DNA of 64,000 nt from Candidatus Galacturonatibacter soehngenii (GTDB lineage Bacteria; Bacillota; Clostridia; Lachnospirales; Lachnospiraceae). Positions 8,417-17,758 of the stretch are shown here, in pieces; the stretch's first letter is position 1; each line of letters begins with the position of its first letter. Below the pieces are notes generated by a model, which ran no database searches, had not been told where the DNA came from, and saw only the letters and a list, made by a program, of their open reading frames with translations. A program made the translations under genes and the position numbers. The stretch covers positions 1,426,001 to 1,490,000 of the forward strand of contig NZ_WAGX01000005.1 of NCBI RefSeq assembly GCF_008830185.1, read 5' to 3'.

Positions 8417-8893
8417 TTATACACAAAAACCTCTATTTAAGTCTTGAGTTGAATAACTTTCTGACAATGTACCTTTTCCATAGGTCAGTCCCGCATATAC
8501 TTGTTGGGTATTTCCCATCAAAGGTGCAGAAGAATCTTGTTTTGCAATCTCTTCAAAAGCTTCTGTCAGAGTGCGAATCATACGCTTAATGGCCGGAAAA
8601 TCTTGAGGCTCTTTCTTTATAACAGATTGTATTAGTAGTTTATTGATATAAATATAAATCTGCATCAATTCCACCGCAATTTTATGTCTTGTATCTAATG
8701 ATGTCATCAACTCATAGATGCAAGCTCTTGCTTTTTTGGTTGTCAAAACAAAGCCTTCCAAATCTTCTTTATCATAGTATGCGATTGCTTCCTCTAGATA
8801 TTCCATTGTCATATCAAAAATCACTACTACCAATTGGCTTCGATTGCTTTGCGTAATTCGAAGTGTATAATCAGATATCTTTTCTTTTTTCAT
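8417..8893 (-). CDS. fliS: Flagellin export chaperone FliS
   Basis: A 158-residue helical protein with the FliS pattern: a QLVVVIFDMTMEYLEEA helix, the motif KKARACIYELMTSLD, and the family-typical IYIYINKLLIQSVI helix. FliS binds the C-terminal D0 region of flagellin in the cytoplasm and prevents early polymerisation. The C-terminal tail of about 30 residues (after SSAPLMGNTQQ) is longer than in Bacillus FliS. The ATG has AGAGGTAATTC upstream and lies ten bases after the flagellin stop codon. Flagellin and fliS are therefore one transcript that ends at the terminator at 8375-8413. Confidence 0.88.
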   Translation of the reverse strand: MKKEKISDYTLRITQSNRSQLVVVIFDMTMEYLEEAIAYYDKEDLEGFVLTTKKARACIYELMTSLDTRHKIAVELMQIYIYINKLLIQSVIKKEPQDFPAIKRMIRTLTEAFEEIAKQDSSAPLMGNTQQVYAGLTYGKGTLSESYSTQDLNRGFCV

Positions 8894-8903
8894 GAATTAC
8901 CTC

Positions 8904-10427
8904 TTAAGATAATAATTGTAACACTTGCTGTGGTCTATCATTTGCTTGTGCAAGAATAGCAGTTCCTGCTTGAGCTAATACATTCTCTTTTGTATAATTG
9001 GTCATCTCCTCAGCCATATCGGTATCCATAATTCTGGAAAATGCTTCTTCTAGATTCAGAGAGTTTGTATCAATACTAGCCGATGCAGATTCCAATCTAT
9101 TTTCATAGGTACCAATTGTACTTCTTGCTCTTTGTACCTTATCTAACGCTTTATCAATCGCATCCAAGGAACGAACTAACCCTTCTGGTCCAATCATATT
9201 TAAGTTATCAATGCCTAGTGCCTTTACGGATACATCTGGCAATACAATATCTAGTGTCTGTCCTTCATTGGCTCCTATTTGAAGAATCATAGATCCAATT
9301 CCAGTTGCTTCGATTTTAATATTAGCTGAACGTGTCGGATCATCCACGATTCTTGTTAGCGTATCTCCTGCAACCGTTAGATTCATTTCAAAACCATTTC
9401 GATCGGTTATTGTCACCTGATCACCATCTGCTTTATAAATTGCAGTATCTGAAAAACCAGAAGCAGTATTTAATGTAATCTGCGCATCTACTCCGACAGA
9501 AGTAATCACTCCTGCTGTGGCAATATCACCTAAGCCTAATGCGTCTAATAACGCTGTGTTTTCACAGGAAATATTTACATGGGCCGCTGAACCATATTCC
9601 TCGGCTACGAATAAAAAGCTGGTTGTTCCGTTTACAAAGGAGGTCGTATTATATCCAGCTGAGCCTACTGTAGCCTCAGTAAATGTATTAAGAGGCAACG
9701 CTGTTGGGTCTGCTACTGAATATAGATTGACATCTGCATTTTTAGCCCCATCTCTAAGCTTTTCGTAAACCTCATCAGCAGTGTCACCTTCTTCAATCTT
9801 TATCACTACTCCATTAATTGTGATTGTACCTGCCTCAGCCGCAGTGATAGGATCTGGTATATTGGTAACACTTGTTCCAGGCGTAGTATTCATTACAACT
9901 GCTTTTTTAGGTGCAGTGGTAACAGTTAAGCTATAATCCGCAGTTAAAACATCTTTTGAATATGCATTAACTGTAACAGAAGAGGAATCGGAATAAGCGC
10001 GATAAGATAGATTGCCATTAATAAGTGCTTGCCCATTAAATTCTGTATCTCTAGTCAATCGGTCTATCTCTTTTACTAATTCATCTACTTCCGATTGAAT
10101 ACTTTGTTTATCATCCTCTCCATACGTTTCATTCATAGCTTGTAGTGTTAATTCTCGAACTCTTTGGAGCATGGAGTTAATCTCAACCAAAGCACCTTCC
10201 GCCGTTTGCAAAACTGAAATACCATCTAATGAGTTTTGTGATGCATTGTCGAGTCCTCTAATTTGATCTCTTAATTTTTGTGAAATAGCAAGGCCTGCTG
10301 GGTCATCAGATGCATTATTAATCTTATAACCAGAAGACAATCGTTCTGTTGATTTTACCAAGCTGTTTTCTGTACTTTTCAAATGATTGTTCGCAATAAC
10401 TGCCTGTATATTATATGTAAGCTTCAT
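8904..10427 (-). CDS. Flagellin
   Basis: A 507-residue flagellin. The N-terminal D0/D1 region (about 1-140) includes STERLSSGYKINNASDDPAG and the helix around ELTLQAMNE. The C-terminal D1/D0 region (about 410-507) includes RARSTIGTYENRLE, LEEAFSRIMDTDMAEEMT and the closing AILAQANDRPQQVLQLL. The insert (about 140-410) is Thr/Ser-rich and holds a flagellin_IN-like segment (ALLDALGLGD). It is the surface domain and the probable glycan acceptor, given the Maf gene nearby. A sigma-28-like promoter lies upstream (10475-10502), with a GGAGGTAAA ribosome site at the ATG. Confidence 0.95.
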   Translation of the reverse strand: MKLTYNIQAVIANNHLKSTENSLVKSTERLSSGYKINNASDDPAGLAISQKLRDQIRGLDNASQNSLDGISVLQTAEGALVEINSMLQRVRELTLQAMNETYGEDDKQSIQSEVDELVKEIDRLTRDTEFNGQALINGNLSYRAYSDSSSVTVNAYSKDVLTADYSLTVTTAPKKAVVMNTTPGTSVTNIPDPITAAEAGTITINGVVIKIEEGDTADEVYEKLRDGAKNADVNLYSVADPTALPLNTFTEATVGSAGYNTTSFVNGTTSFLFVAEEYGSAAHVNISCENTALLDALGLGDIATAGVITSVGVDAQITLNTASGFSDTAIYKADGDQVTITDRNGFEMNLTVAGDTLTRIVDDPTRSANIKIEATGIGSMILQIGANEGQTLDIVLPDVSVKALGIDNLNMIGPEGLVRSLDAIDKALDKVQRARSTIGTYENRLESASASIDTNSLNLEEAFSRIMDTDMAEEMTNYTKENVLAQAGTAILAQANDRPQQVLQLLS

Positions 10428-10474
10428 TTTACCTCCATCTGTACTTTTTTGTACTTGTTTTCCATCTGTTTTAT

Positions 10475-10502
10475 TTATCGACTGGAATAATTAAAAACTT
10501 TA
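10475..10502 (-). promoter_or_regulatory. Sigma-28 (SigD/FliA)-like promoter of flagellin
   Basis: On the minus strand the sequence reads TAAAGTTT, 12 bases, then GTCGATAA. This is close to the enterobacterial sigma-28 form TAAAGTTT-N11-GCCGATAA. It lies about 50 bases before the flagellin ATG, in the only gap that could hold the promoter. Confidence 0.7.
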
Positions 10503-10511
10503 GTTTGTAAT

Positions 10512-13500
10512 TTAATTGGTCTTGGTTTGCTGGTTTTGTATGGAAATAACAAACGCTTTGGCTAGACGATAAAGGTCTTTCGTATTTGCTTGGTTTTCTA
10601 TTTCACTTGGTTCTATATCGTGCTTTATTTGATTCATATCAAGATTTTTACTTGCTATAAAGTCAAGCTTACCAAGCGAAATACCACTCGCTTCAAGCTG
10701 GTTTTTCAATACATTTCCATTACTTTTTAGTATATTTAAACCACTTTGATTATCCGATGCTATGTATCCATAAGCTTCTTTGTCTTTTAGCACAAATTCT
10801 GCTACTGCTTTACCTACCGTCTCATTTTCCATGGTTATGGAAACTTTACCAGACTGCGTTCCACGAATTACAGTCAAATTGATGGATGTAATTTCTTCTC
10901 CAATTTGTATTGGTATTTCATACTTTTCTTCCTTGCTTAAATGAGTAGTCAACTTAATTTCATTTCTTAAAAGTTTAAGCTCTTTTAAATCAAGGGACGT
11001 AACATCTTGTTCTTTTACTTTTTCATCCAATGAAGACATTGCAACCTTCTCTAGATTCTCATAGGCTTGTTGCATCTCTTCTTTGGATTCAAGTGCGTCT
11101 GTAATCTGTGTGAAAGCATCAGAGAGTTTGTCGTTTTCTTTACTTTGCTCGGTCAATTTCTGGAACATACTTCCTCTTTTATTCATTAACGCATCCGCTG
11201 CCAAGATATTATGAATGGTAATTGGCTGTCTAAAGTCGGAAAGCATCGTAATAACATTTTTTTCAACCTGTGAAGCCTTTTGGATTACCTCTTGTTGTTC
11301 TTTGTAATATTCTTCCGATATCAGTTTATTTTCTTTGGCATTTGATAGTTCATCTACGAACTTTTCCAAGGACATATCTTTTATCTCGCCATCTTCAAAC
11401 ACTTGCTCTAATTTATCTGGTGTTATCTCTCTTAATGCTTTATCTAAAAGATTATTATAGTATTGTGTTTCTCCTGATTGATTATTGGCCTGCTCTTGTC
11501 CCATATTGGTTTGGCTAGGAAAAGCAGAACTTAACTGTTCACTAATAGAGGTTGTCGTAAAATGAAGGGATTCCAATCCACCAAAGTTATCATCCACTTT
11601 CACGTCCAAACCTTTATTTTTTATCGTTCGCACTCCAGTCAAAAGATTATTTAATGTAATCTCTGCATTTTGGTTTACCAATGCTCCAATCACTTGTCCA
11701 TCTGTCTTTTCCACATTATGAAGCAAACGATACATTCCAACAAATGCATCTCTTTCTTTTGATGAAATTTCACTATTTTTTTCAAGTCTCCATAAAAACT
11801 CACTATACTTTTCTTGTGAATTATCATCTCCTAGAAGATGATTCATATCTTTAATCTGGTTATTTAACTCATTCACATCCGTGTCCAAAGGATTGATACC
11901 TTCACGTATCATATTTAATACCACCTTCGGCGTTAAACTTGAAATCGTCTGGTTTACTGCCGCGTCTGCTACCTTTACTGCATTAATATTCTCAAGATTA
12001 ATCTCCATGTTGTTGTAACCTAGAATTCGAACCGCACGCTGATTGGAGTTGGTTATCTCAAGACCTAAGTCTGTTAAAATGTCATCTACATTTTGAAAGG
12101 CTTTTGCGATATGATCACCCATATCACTTCTTGGTTTGGTCATCAACGCTTCGTAGCTTTGATTTGCAGCATCATATTTACTTTTTAATTCACTTCCTGT
12201 TTTATGAATTCCTTGAATGGAGTTTGGCGTTTCCCCTGATACTACCTTTCCAATCACGTCACTTGGTACATATCGAATTTCAGAAAGTTTTGTTGTAATA
12301 TCTTTTAGTGTACTAATATTTTGTGTACTTGCCTCTATATCGCTACTATCCAAAAGTTGCTTGTAATAAAGATTCTCTGCATTCTTAAGCTCTGTAATCA
12401 AGGCTTGTAAACTGCTTGTCTCTATGGATATTCCCTGCTTTAAAAGTCTATAATTAGCTTCCACGCTCATCTGTAGTCGAATTTCTTCTAGCTGTCTTCT
12501 TGCCGTAATATAAGTTATGTTATTTTCAATTACCTCTAGTGCTTTAGAATTCGCTTTTTCACTCGTATCCTCTGTCTGTTTTGCCTGAACATCCTTTAGA
12601 TTAGAGATGGTAACTGGAAGCTCATTTGCTATCACTTCTTTAATATCTTGTGCAGTGGTCTCTTGAATTACCTGATATGCCTCTTGAGCTCGCTCTACGA
12701 AGGAAGGTTCGTTTGTTACAAGCGCTTGTACTGGTTTTTTTCCTTCTTGTATTGCCTGCATAATCTGGTTTAAGACATCTTCTTGTGATAGAGGAAGTGT
12801 AACATCTTTTAATGATTCGTACTGTGATAATGTATCCTTTGTAAGTGGAATATGATTCTCCATCAGCCATTTCGCATCAGACAAAGTCTCATTATCTACT
12901 TTAAGGTTCGCACTTTCAATTACTTTGCTCATGGACTCTTTTAGACTATCCCAGTTAAAATCGTCTGAAATTTTTCCAACATAACCTGTTCCTTCACTAA
13001 AAAAGCCTGCTGCGTAGGTTCCACCTGCACTGTTTAATCCGCTAAATTCAGCTTTATAAATATTTTCAATGCTAGGAGCTAGTTTATTATGAATCAAATA
13101 TTTGAGCGCACCGTCGGATATAGGCTGTAATTGATTTGCTATTTCCAAGGCTTCTTCGATATCTTCTATATTATCTTTCGTAATTGGGAGATTACTTTCC
13201 ATAAGTTTCTTAGAAATCTCCATTGCAAGCTGTGAACTACCTGCAACCTTTTCGATTGCTTCCTTGCTGATATCCCCTGTTATCTGATAATCTTCACAAT
13301 GAGTTGCAAGATAAATTTGTATTTTATCTGTTACCGTAACAATGGTTTTAACCTCATCTTCCGTAACATCAAAACCTTCTTTATCAAGCTCTGATAAGTC
13401 ATTAGAAGTCACCGTCTTACCAAGTGCAGCTAATGTACTTTTTACGAACTCTGAAGGCTGGGTTTGTGCTGCTTGCATGATATCTTCCTGAGCATTCTCA

Positions 13501-13658
13501 CCCATTTTAAATAGCTGATTTTTGCTGTCAGAGGACTCTACTTTAAAAGCATCTTGGCTAAATAATTTTTGTGTCACACTATCTATATTTTTTTGCTTTT
13601 CACTAAACTCTAATTTATTATGAATACTATTTAAATCTACTTTATTATTTACGTTCAT
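10512..13658 (-). CDS. Very large FliK-like protein (DUF6240 type)
   Basis: A 1048-residue, mostly helical, Gln/Glu/Lys-rich protein without signal peptide or membrane helix. The last 130 residues (from about EIPIQIGEEITSINLTVIRG through GYIASDNQSGLNILKSNGN) resemble the C-terminal hook-length control domain of FliK. The remainder contains several repeats of the kind "ITKDNIEDIEEAL", "PLTKDTLSQYESL" and "PITIHNILAADAL", which look like recurring short helical units. I recall such proteins as DUF6240 proteins beside clostridial flagellar genes. The ATG at 13658 has AGGAGG five bases upstream. A sigma-28-like promoter precedes it. A role in hook or filament assembly is inference. Confidence 0.65.
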   Translation of the reverse strand: MNVNNKVDLNSIHNKLEFSEKQKNIDSVTQKLFSQDAFKVESSDSKNQLFKMGENAQEDIMQAAQTQPSEFVKSTLAALGKTVTSNDLSELDKEGFDVTEDEVKTIVTVTDKIQIYLATHCEDYQITGDISKEAIEKVAGSSQLAMEISKKLMESNLPITKDNIEDIEEALEIANQLQPISDGALKYLIHNKLAPSIENIYKAEFSGLNSAGGTYAAGFFSEGTGYVGKISDDFNWDSLKESMSKVIESANLKVDNETLSDAKWLMENHIPLTKDTLSQYESLKDVTLPLSQEDVLNQIMQAIQEGKKPVQALVTNEPSFVERAQEAYQVIQETTAQDIKEVIANELPVTISNLKDVQAKQTEDTSEKANSKALEVIENNITYITARRQLEEIRLQMSVEANYRLLKQGISIETSSLQALITELKNAENLYYKQLLDSSDIEASTQNISTLKDITTKLSEIRYVPSDVIGKVVSGETPNSIQGIHKTGSELKSKYDAANQSYEALMTKPRSDMGDHIAKAFQNVDDILTDLGLEITNSNQRAVRILGYNNMEINLENINAVKVADAAVNQTISSLTPKVVLNMIREGINPLDTDVNELNNQIKDMNHLLGDDNSQEKYSEFLWRLEKNSEISSKERDAFVGMYRLLHNVEKTDGQVIGALVNQNAEITLNNLLTGVRTIKNKGLDVKVDDNFGGLESLHFTTTSISEQLSSAFPSQTNMGQEQANNQSGETQYYNNLLDKALREITPDKLEQVFEDGEIKDMSLEKFVDELSNAKENKLISEEYYKEQQEVIQKASQVEKNVITMLSDFRQPITIHNILAADALMNKRGSMFQKLTEQSKENDKLSDAFTQITDALESKEEMQQAYENLEKVAMSSLDEKVKEQDVTSLDLKELKLLRNEIKLTTHLSKEEKYEIPIQIGEEITSINLTVIRGTQSGKVSITMENETVGKAVAEFVLKDKEAYGYIASDNQSGLNILKSNGNVLKNQLEASGISLGKLDFIASKNLDMNQIKHDIEPSEIENQANTKDLYRLAKAFVISIQNQQTKTN

Positions 13659-13710
13659 AACCGCCTCCTGCATAGAACCACATACTTCATATTCCTACTC
13701 TATGCGGTAT

Positions 13711-13737
13711 ATTTCGGCATATTAATTTAAATCCTTA
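13711..13737 (-). promoter_or_regulatory. Sigma-28-like promoter of the FliK-like gene
   Basis: The minus strand reads TAAG, 15 bases, GCCGAAAT, followed by ATA. This has the spacing of the SigD consensus TAAA-N15-GCCGATAT, with one change in each box. It overlaps the last codons of the Maf gene and stands about 50 bases before the ATG at 13658. The same arrangement recurs at 30719-30745. Confidence 0.55.
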
Positions 13738-15401
13738 ACAGAACTTAACTCAATTATTTCTTTTAGGGTACATATCCTTGTCCCTTTAATAAACGCTCCG
13801 CCTTCGGTTGCATCAATAACCTTGGCATCAGCCTCTTTTGCAATACGCTTTTCAATCCATTCTTTATACATATTTAGTACTCGTGTCGTATAAACGATTC
13901 CACCATCAACGGATTGAATGGGAATCAACCCTTCCATATCTGCATTTCTTCGACCTAACGTGCCTGTTGCATGTGTTTGGCTATCGGTATGAGCCATATC
14001 TGCTCCTAGCAATATAACTCGCTTGGCTTTTAGACGCAGACATATGTCAAGTGCCGTTGTCGTAACCGATCCCCCTGTACCATACAGGTTATAATTATGT
14101 TCCTTTGCATATTTTTCTGCTTCTGGAAAACCCGACTGGCATACCAAATACTTTGCTCCTTTGTGAACCATTGCCAGTTCTTTGCAGGCAGTTGATAATA
14201 AAATTAAGGAAAAGTCTTCCTTTTTTACGCCACGAATTTGTCCAATCAAGGTTTTTTTAGCATCTGTAATGATAGTGTAATCTGCTTTAATTCCCATATT
14301 TTCAAGTTTCTTATGTACCGTTCCTACCGCAAAAATAATACTATTTTGAGGCTTTTCTCTTAATAATTCAATGTTTTTATCAAGAGAAGGCCCTGCAGCA
14401 ATTAAGTAGACATCTTTATCACAAAACTGGTCAAATAGCTCATCAACATAATGATCGCAATTCTTTATATTACTAAAAAAGTTTGATATCATCCAATCAT
14501 TTTGATTGCGAATGGAGCTATCCACAATAAAGAGATTCTCAAACTTTTCTCTTATTTCCTTTTTTTTAACCGTTCGAATTGAGGGCTGATGTATTGCTAA
14601 TACTCTATCAGAATCTGGTATTTGTGTCCTACTTGCTAGCTTTGTTAAATCTGGATCATAAATAATTTTTATTCTGTTTGTTGATAAATGATGTAAGCTT
14701 CCATACATAACAGCTAACTTAATCATATCCAAATCCGATTCATACACCTCGACACAAAAAACGTCTTTCTGTTCGATAAAGGCATTTGCATGATTTAATA
14801 ACTCAATTCCATATAAAATATATTGAGACGCCCTTGGTGTATAATATGCATCTGCAAATAATCTTGCTGTATCTTGTGGATCATTATTGCTTGTTAAATA
14901 AAAGGAGTCCGCTTCGTTTACTACCTTAATTGTTACACTTCCATTTGTTGTAGGCTCAGGAAGGTACCTTTTGCTTATGCTTGTGTCATCTTTTATTAAT
15001 TGATAGAGCTTGTTATCATATTGTTCTAACAAAAGAAGATTTTGCTCATAATGATTGGAAAGCATTAGGACATCTTCTTTTGATTGTATTACCGTTTGTA
15101 GACTAATTAGGAATGGAAGTAACTGAAGCTCTAAAAGGTCAGCTAGCAAATGATAATCGTTTTGCTTTTGCGATTTCGTAATGGATTCTAGTAGTTCCAT
15201 GATATAAATCTCATCTAGCGTTACATATTCTTCGTTAAAATAATCTTTGTGTTCTAAGACCTGTGTAAGAAACTCAGTCATAATTACGTGCATAAAGCGT
15301 AACAACTGCATACCCCTACTATGGTTTTGTCTTCTTAATTCATAAATCACGTGTTTTATTTTAGTAATTAACTCTTTATTTTGATTGTATATTTTCTTCA
15401 C
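13722..15401 (-). CDS. Maf-type motility-associated flagellin glycosyltransferase
   Basis: A 559-residue cytoplasmic protein of the MptE-like/DUF115 Maf family. The central domain (about 330-500) shows YLIAAGPSLDKN, DYTIITDAKK, LYGTGGSVTTTALDIC and RVILLGADMAHTDS, which are the family's recognisable blocks. Maf proteins transfer activated nonulosonic acids (pseudaminic or legionaminic type) to Ser/Thr of flagellin before export. The flagellin gene and the CMP-nonulosonate genes at 28-30.6 kb lie nearby and fit that role. The start is GTG with GGAGG six bases upstream. It follows the VanX-like gene by 26 bases. Confidence 0.85.
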   Translation of the reverse strand: MKKIYNQNKELITKIKHVIYELRRQNHSRGMQLLRFMHVIMTEFLTQVLEHKDYFNEEYVTLDEIYIMELLESITKSQKQNDYHLLADLLELQLLPFLISLQTVIQSKEDVLMLSNHYEQNLLLLEQYDNKLYQLIKDDTSISKRYLPEPTTNGSVTIKVVNEADSFYLTSNNDPQDTARLFADAYYTPRASQYILYGIELLNHANAFIEQKDVFCVEVYESDLDMIKLAVMYGSLHHLSTNRIKIIYDPDLTKLASRTQIPDSDRVLAIHQPSIRTVKKKEIREKFENLFIVDSSIRNQNDWMISNFFSNIKNCDHYVDELFDQFCDKDVYLIAAGPSLDKNIELLREKPQNSIIFAVGTVHKKLENMGIKADYTIITDAKKTLIGQIRGVKKEDFSLILLSTACKELAMVHKGAKYLVCQSGFPEAEKYAKEHNYNLYGTGGSVTTTALDICLRLKAKRVILLGADMAHTDSQTHATGTLGRRNADMEGLIPIQSVDGGIVYTTRVLNMYKEWIEKRIAKEADAKVIDATEGGAFIKGTRICTLKEIIELSSVKDLN

Positions 15402-15427
15402 TTAAAACCTCCAATTAACCAAAATGT

Positions 15428-16267
15428 CTATTCTACATCAAAATCAAAATAAGTATCCTTGTACGGCTCATCTTTCAGTTGAAAGTGCCACCACTCTGTA
15501 CGAATGGAATCAAAACCTGCTTCCTCCATAATCGTTCTTAAATACTCACGATTTTCATGCTGACTTTTTGTGATTTTATCGGTATCATAATTAGATATGG
15601 TATCAAGCATATCAAAAGGGCTTCCCATATCAATTTCTGAACCGTTTTCATCTACAATGGTAAGATCAACTGTACTTCCTCTGGAATGTCTGGATTTTTT
15701 TGATATGTATCCATTTTGAAATAAAACTTCTTTTTCCATAGAAGGGTAAAATACCTCTTTCATACTATCGTCCTTGCTGCTCTCCCATCTTAGAAAATGG
15801 TTGACCGCCTTTTGAGGTCGATACGCATCATATATTTTTATATGATAGCCATCCTGTTGTAAGCGATCGGAAGCTTTTTTTAGCGCTTTCGCTGCGCTTG
15901 TGGTTAAGATTGCAAATGGTGCATGATAACCATCAATCTTCTCTCCAACAAAATTATAATCCGTCACATACCGAATATCTAGCTCGGCAGTTGGTATTAC
16001 ATCGTCCACATACACGAAACCCTCTGGTAGATTATACTTTTTCTCTATTTTTATAACCTGCTCTTCTACCTCTTCTTCGATTGCAACTACTTGCTGGTTT
16101 AAAGCTGGTACATTGGCTTTCTCTAAGCTCTTTGTCTCTTCTATCAAATCTAGGATTGGGGAAGTGATTTCTTTTGTCTCGTTACTTTCTTTTTGTGTTA
16201 ACAATTGTTTTCCACAGCCAGTAAATATCGTAACAAACAGCAATAAAAGAATTATTTTTTTATTCAA
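15428..16267 (-). CDS. VanX/DdpX-like D-Ala-D-Ala dipeptidase lipoprotein
   Basis: A 279-residue protein with a lipoprotein signal (hydrophobic segment then TIFTGCGK, Cys at about residue 18). The peptidase M15D domain follows, with the zinc-site motifs SRHSRGSTVDL (SxHxxGxxxD) and EWWHF. VanX-type enzymes hydrolyse D-Ala-D-Ala. The lipidated form acts outside the membrane and probably trims cell-wall peptides rather than giving vancomycin resistance, since no vanHA or vanRS genes are present. A linker of about 60 residues separates the lipid anchor from the domain. The start is TTG with GGAG six bases upstream. It is probably co-transcribed with the Maf gene. Confidence 0.82.
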   Translation of the reverse strand: MNKKIILLLLFVTIFTGCGKQLLTQKESNETKEITSPILDLIEETKSLEKANVPALNQQVVAIEEEVEEQVIKIEKKYNLPEGFVYVDDVIPTAELDIRYVTDYNFVGEKIDGYHAPFAILTTSAAKALKKASDRLQQDGYHIKIYDAYRPQKAVNHFLRWESSKDDSMKEVFYPSMEKEVLFQNGYISKKSRHSRGSTVDLTIVDENGSEIDMGSPFDMLDTISNYDTDKITKSQHENREYLRTIMEEAGFDSIRTEWWHFQLKDEPYKDTYFDFDVE

Positions 16268-16294
16268 ACCAAGCTCCTCTCCAAACAGATATCA

Positions 16295-16792
16295 CTAAAC
16301 AATGCGAACGCTCCAATCACACTGTTTTTCTACTACCTCAATTATCGTTTCTAATCCCTCTTTGTCTTGTTCATCAAACCTCGAAAAATTAGGGCTGTCT
16401 ATGTCTAGTACACCAACCACTTTGTTGTCTATTATAATAGGTACTACAATTTCAGAATTCGATGCACTATCGCAAGCAATGTGCCCTGGAAACTGATGTA
16501 CATCCTCAACCATTTGAGTCCTGGCTTCTTTTGCTGCTGTACCACATACTCCTTTTCCCAATGCTATTTTTGTACAAGCTACTTTTCCCTGAAACGGGCC
16601 AAGTAGTAAGATTTCTTCTTTCAGTAAATAAAAACCTACCCAGTTAATGTCTTCTAGTACTTCATTTAGAAGTGCAGTGGCATTGCTTAAGTTGGTTACT
16701 AAGGGGAGGGTGGGGTCTATGATACTTTTAATCTGGGCAATTAAAAGCTTATATTTTGATTGTTTATAACCAGTTGATTTTGATTTGCTCAT
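16295..16792 (-). CDS. msrC: Free methionine-(R)-sulfoxide reductase (GAF domain)
   Basis: A 165-residue single GAF domain protein that reduces free Met-R-sulfoxide in the cytoplasm, using thioredoxin. Cys residues at positions 73, 83 and 107 have exactly the 10- and 24-residue spacing of the catalytic Cys set of the E. coli enzyme (84, 94, 118). Flanking motifs GPFQGKVACTKI, GKGVCGTAA and HIACDSASNSEIVVPI are all typical of the family. The ATG has AGGA eight bases upstream. It heads the msrC-vanX-like-maf transcription unit. Confidence 0.88.
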   Translation of the reverse strand: MSKSKSTGYKQSKYKLLIAQIKSIIDPTLPLVTNLSNATALLNEVLEDINWVGFYLLKEEILLLGPFQGKVACTKIALGKGVCGTAAKEARTQMVEDVHQFPGHIACDSASNSEIVVPIIIDNKVVGVLDIDSPNFSRFDEQDKEGLETIIEVVEKQCDWSVRIV

Positions 16793-16858
16793 AATACTTA
16801 TCCTTTTGCTTTGAATTTATTCTTCATTATATATTATAAATATATCGGTCTCTTCGCT

Positions 16859-16909
16859 TTTAAAACTAAGGACAAGACTCTGCAAAATAGTCTTGTCCTT
16901 AGTTTTAAA
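16859..16909. terminator. Terminator at the end of the glycan island
   Basis: A long inverted repeat: 16862-16879 pairs perfectly with 16889-16906 and extends to about 21 base pairs, around a nine-base loop. It starts immediately downstream of the TylF-like gene on the minus strand and separates it from msrC. Confidence 0.85.
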
Positions 16910-16921
16910 GTTCCTATACTC

Positions 16922-17758
16922 CTATTTTATTACTCCTATACTTATATCATCACCGATAGGAAATAGCTTTAGTGACTGACCTATTTCTTTTTCATAATAT
17001 TCAACTGCTTTCTTTACATTTGGCCATTCTGGATTAAAATAATCATGTATTACAATAATTCCATTGTCTACTAATTTAGGATAAAAAAATCGGAGTCCTT
17101 CTAAAGTTGGTTTGTATAAATCCAAATCTAAATTAACGAAAGTAAACATTTCATTCACCTCTAATGCTGATTCCGGAAAATAACCCTTTTTTACAATACA
17201 TTGCTCCTTAAACCTCATCTTACCTAAAACTAACTCAACTGATGTATCCTTTAAGTGTTCTGCCTTTGCGACTTTAGCTGCTCCTTCTTCAAATTTTATA
17301 TCTTGATTATCAAACCCTTCAAATGTATCAAATAAATAACATTTACGATCATAAAAATAGTAGTTTATCCACTTTGCAAACTCTCCGCGATACACACCTG
17401 CTTCAGCAACGCATCCTTTAATTTCGTTTTTCATCACTAATTCTGAATACCTTTTAAGCCAGCTTATTCTAGCCTCTTCGGAATTAGTTCTTCCTTCATC
17501 TAATAACATACTGTTTGAAATTCCCATTTTTAATAATTGAGTTTTAATTTCTGAGACAGACACACTACCAATTAAAATATAATCAAATTCTGTAGCTATT
17601 AAGTTAGAAGGTGGAATACATTGTATTCCATCAATAATAACGCTACCCCACTTTCTCCTATCATTATCTACAAAATATATAATATTAAATTTTTCTTTAT
17701 TTTGATTATACGATTTTAATCCTGTTGATCCTGTTCCAAATATAATTACTTTTTTCAT
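16922..17758 (-). CDS. TylF-family methyltransferase with N-terminal Rossmann-like module
   Basis: A 278-residue protein of two parts. Residues 1-90 hold a small Rossmann-like module (KKVIIFGTGSTGLKSY, then IIYFVDNDRRKWG) similar to segments in five other proteins of this island. Residues 100-278 are a TylF/macrocin O-methyltransferase domain: VAEAGVYRGEFAKWIN for SAM binding, YLFDTFEGFD, VNLDLDLYKPTLEGLRFF and IVIHDYF. It probably methylates a sugar hydroxyl. The ATG overlaps the stop of the upstream cytidylyltransferase-like gene (ATGA), so the two are translationally coupled. It is the last gene of its transcript. Confidence 0.8.
   Translation of the reverse strand: MKKVIIFGTGSTGLKSYNQNKEKFNIIYFVDNDRRKWGSVIIDGIQCIPPSNLIATEFDYILIGSVSVSEIKTQLLKMGISNSMLLDEGRTNSEEARISWLKRYSELVMKNEIKGCVAEAGVYRGEFAKWINYYFYDRKCYLFDTFEGFDNQDIKFEEGAAKVAKAEHLKDTSVELVLGKMRFKEQCIVKKGYFPESALEVNEMFTFVNLDLDLYKPTLEGLRFFYPKLVDNGIIVIHDYFNPEWPNVKKAVEYYEKEIGQSLKLFPIGDDISIGVIK

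Noticed and set aside
15428-16267. Vancomycin resistance gene vanX
   Set aside because: The protein is a lipoprotein and there are no vanH, vanA, vanR or vanS genes nearby, so resistance is not supported.
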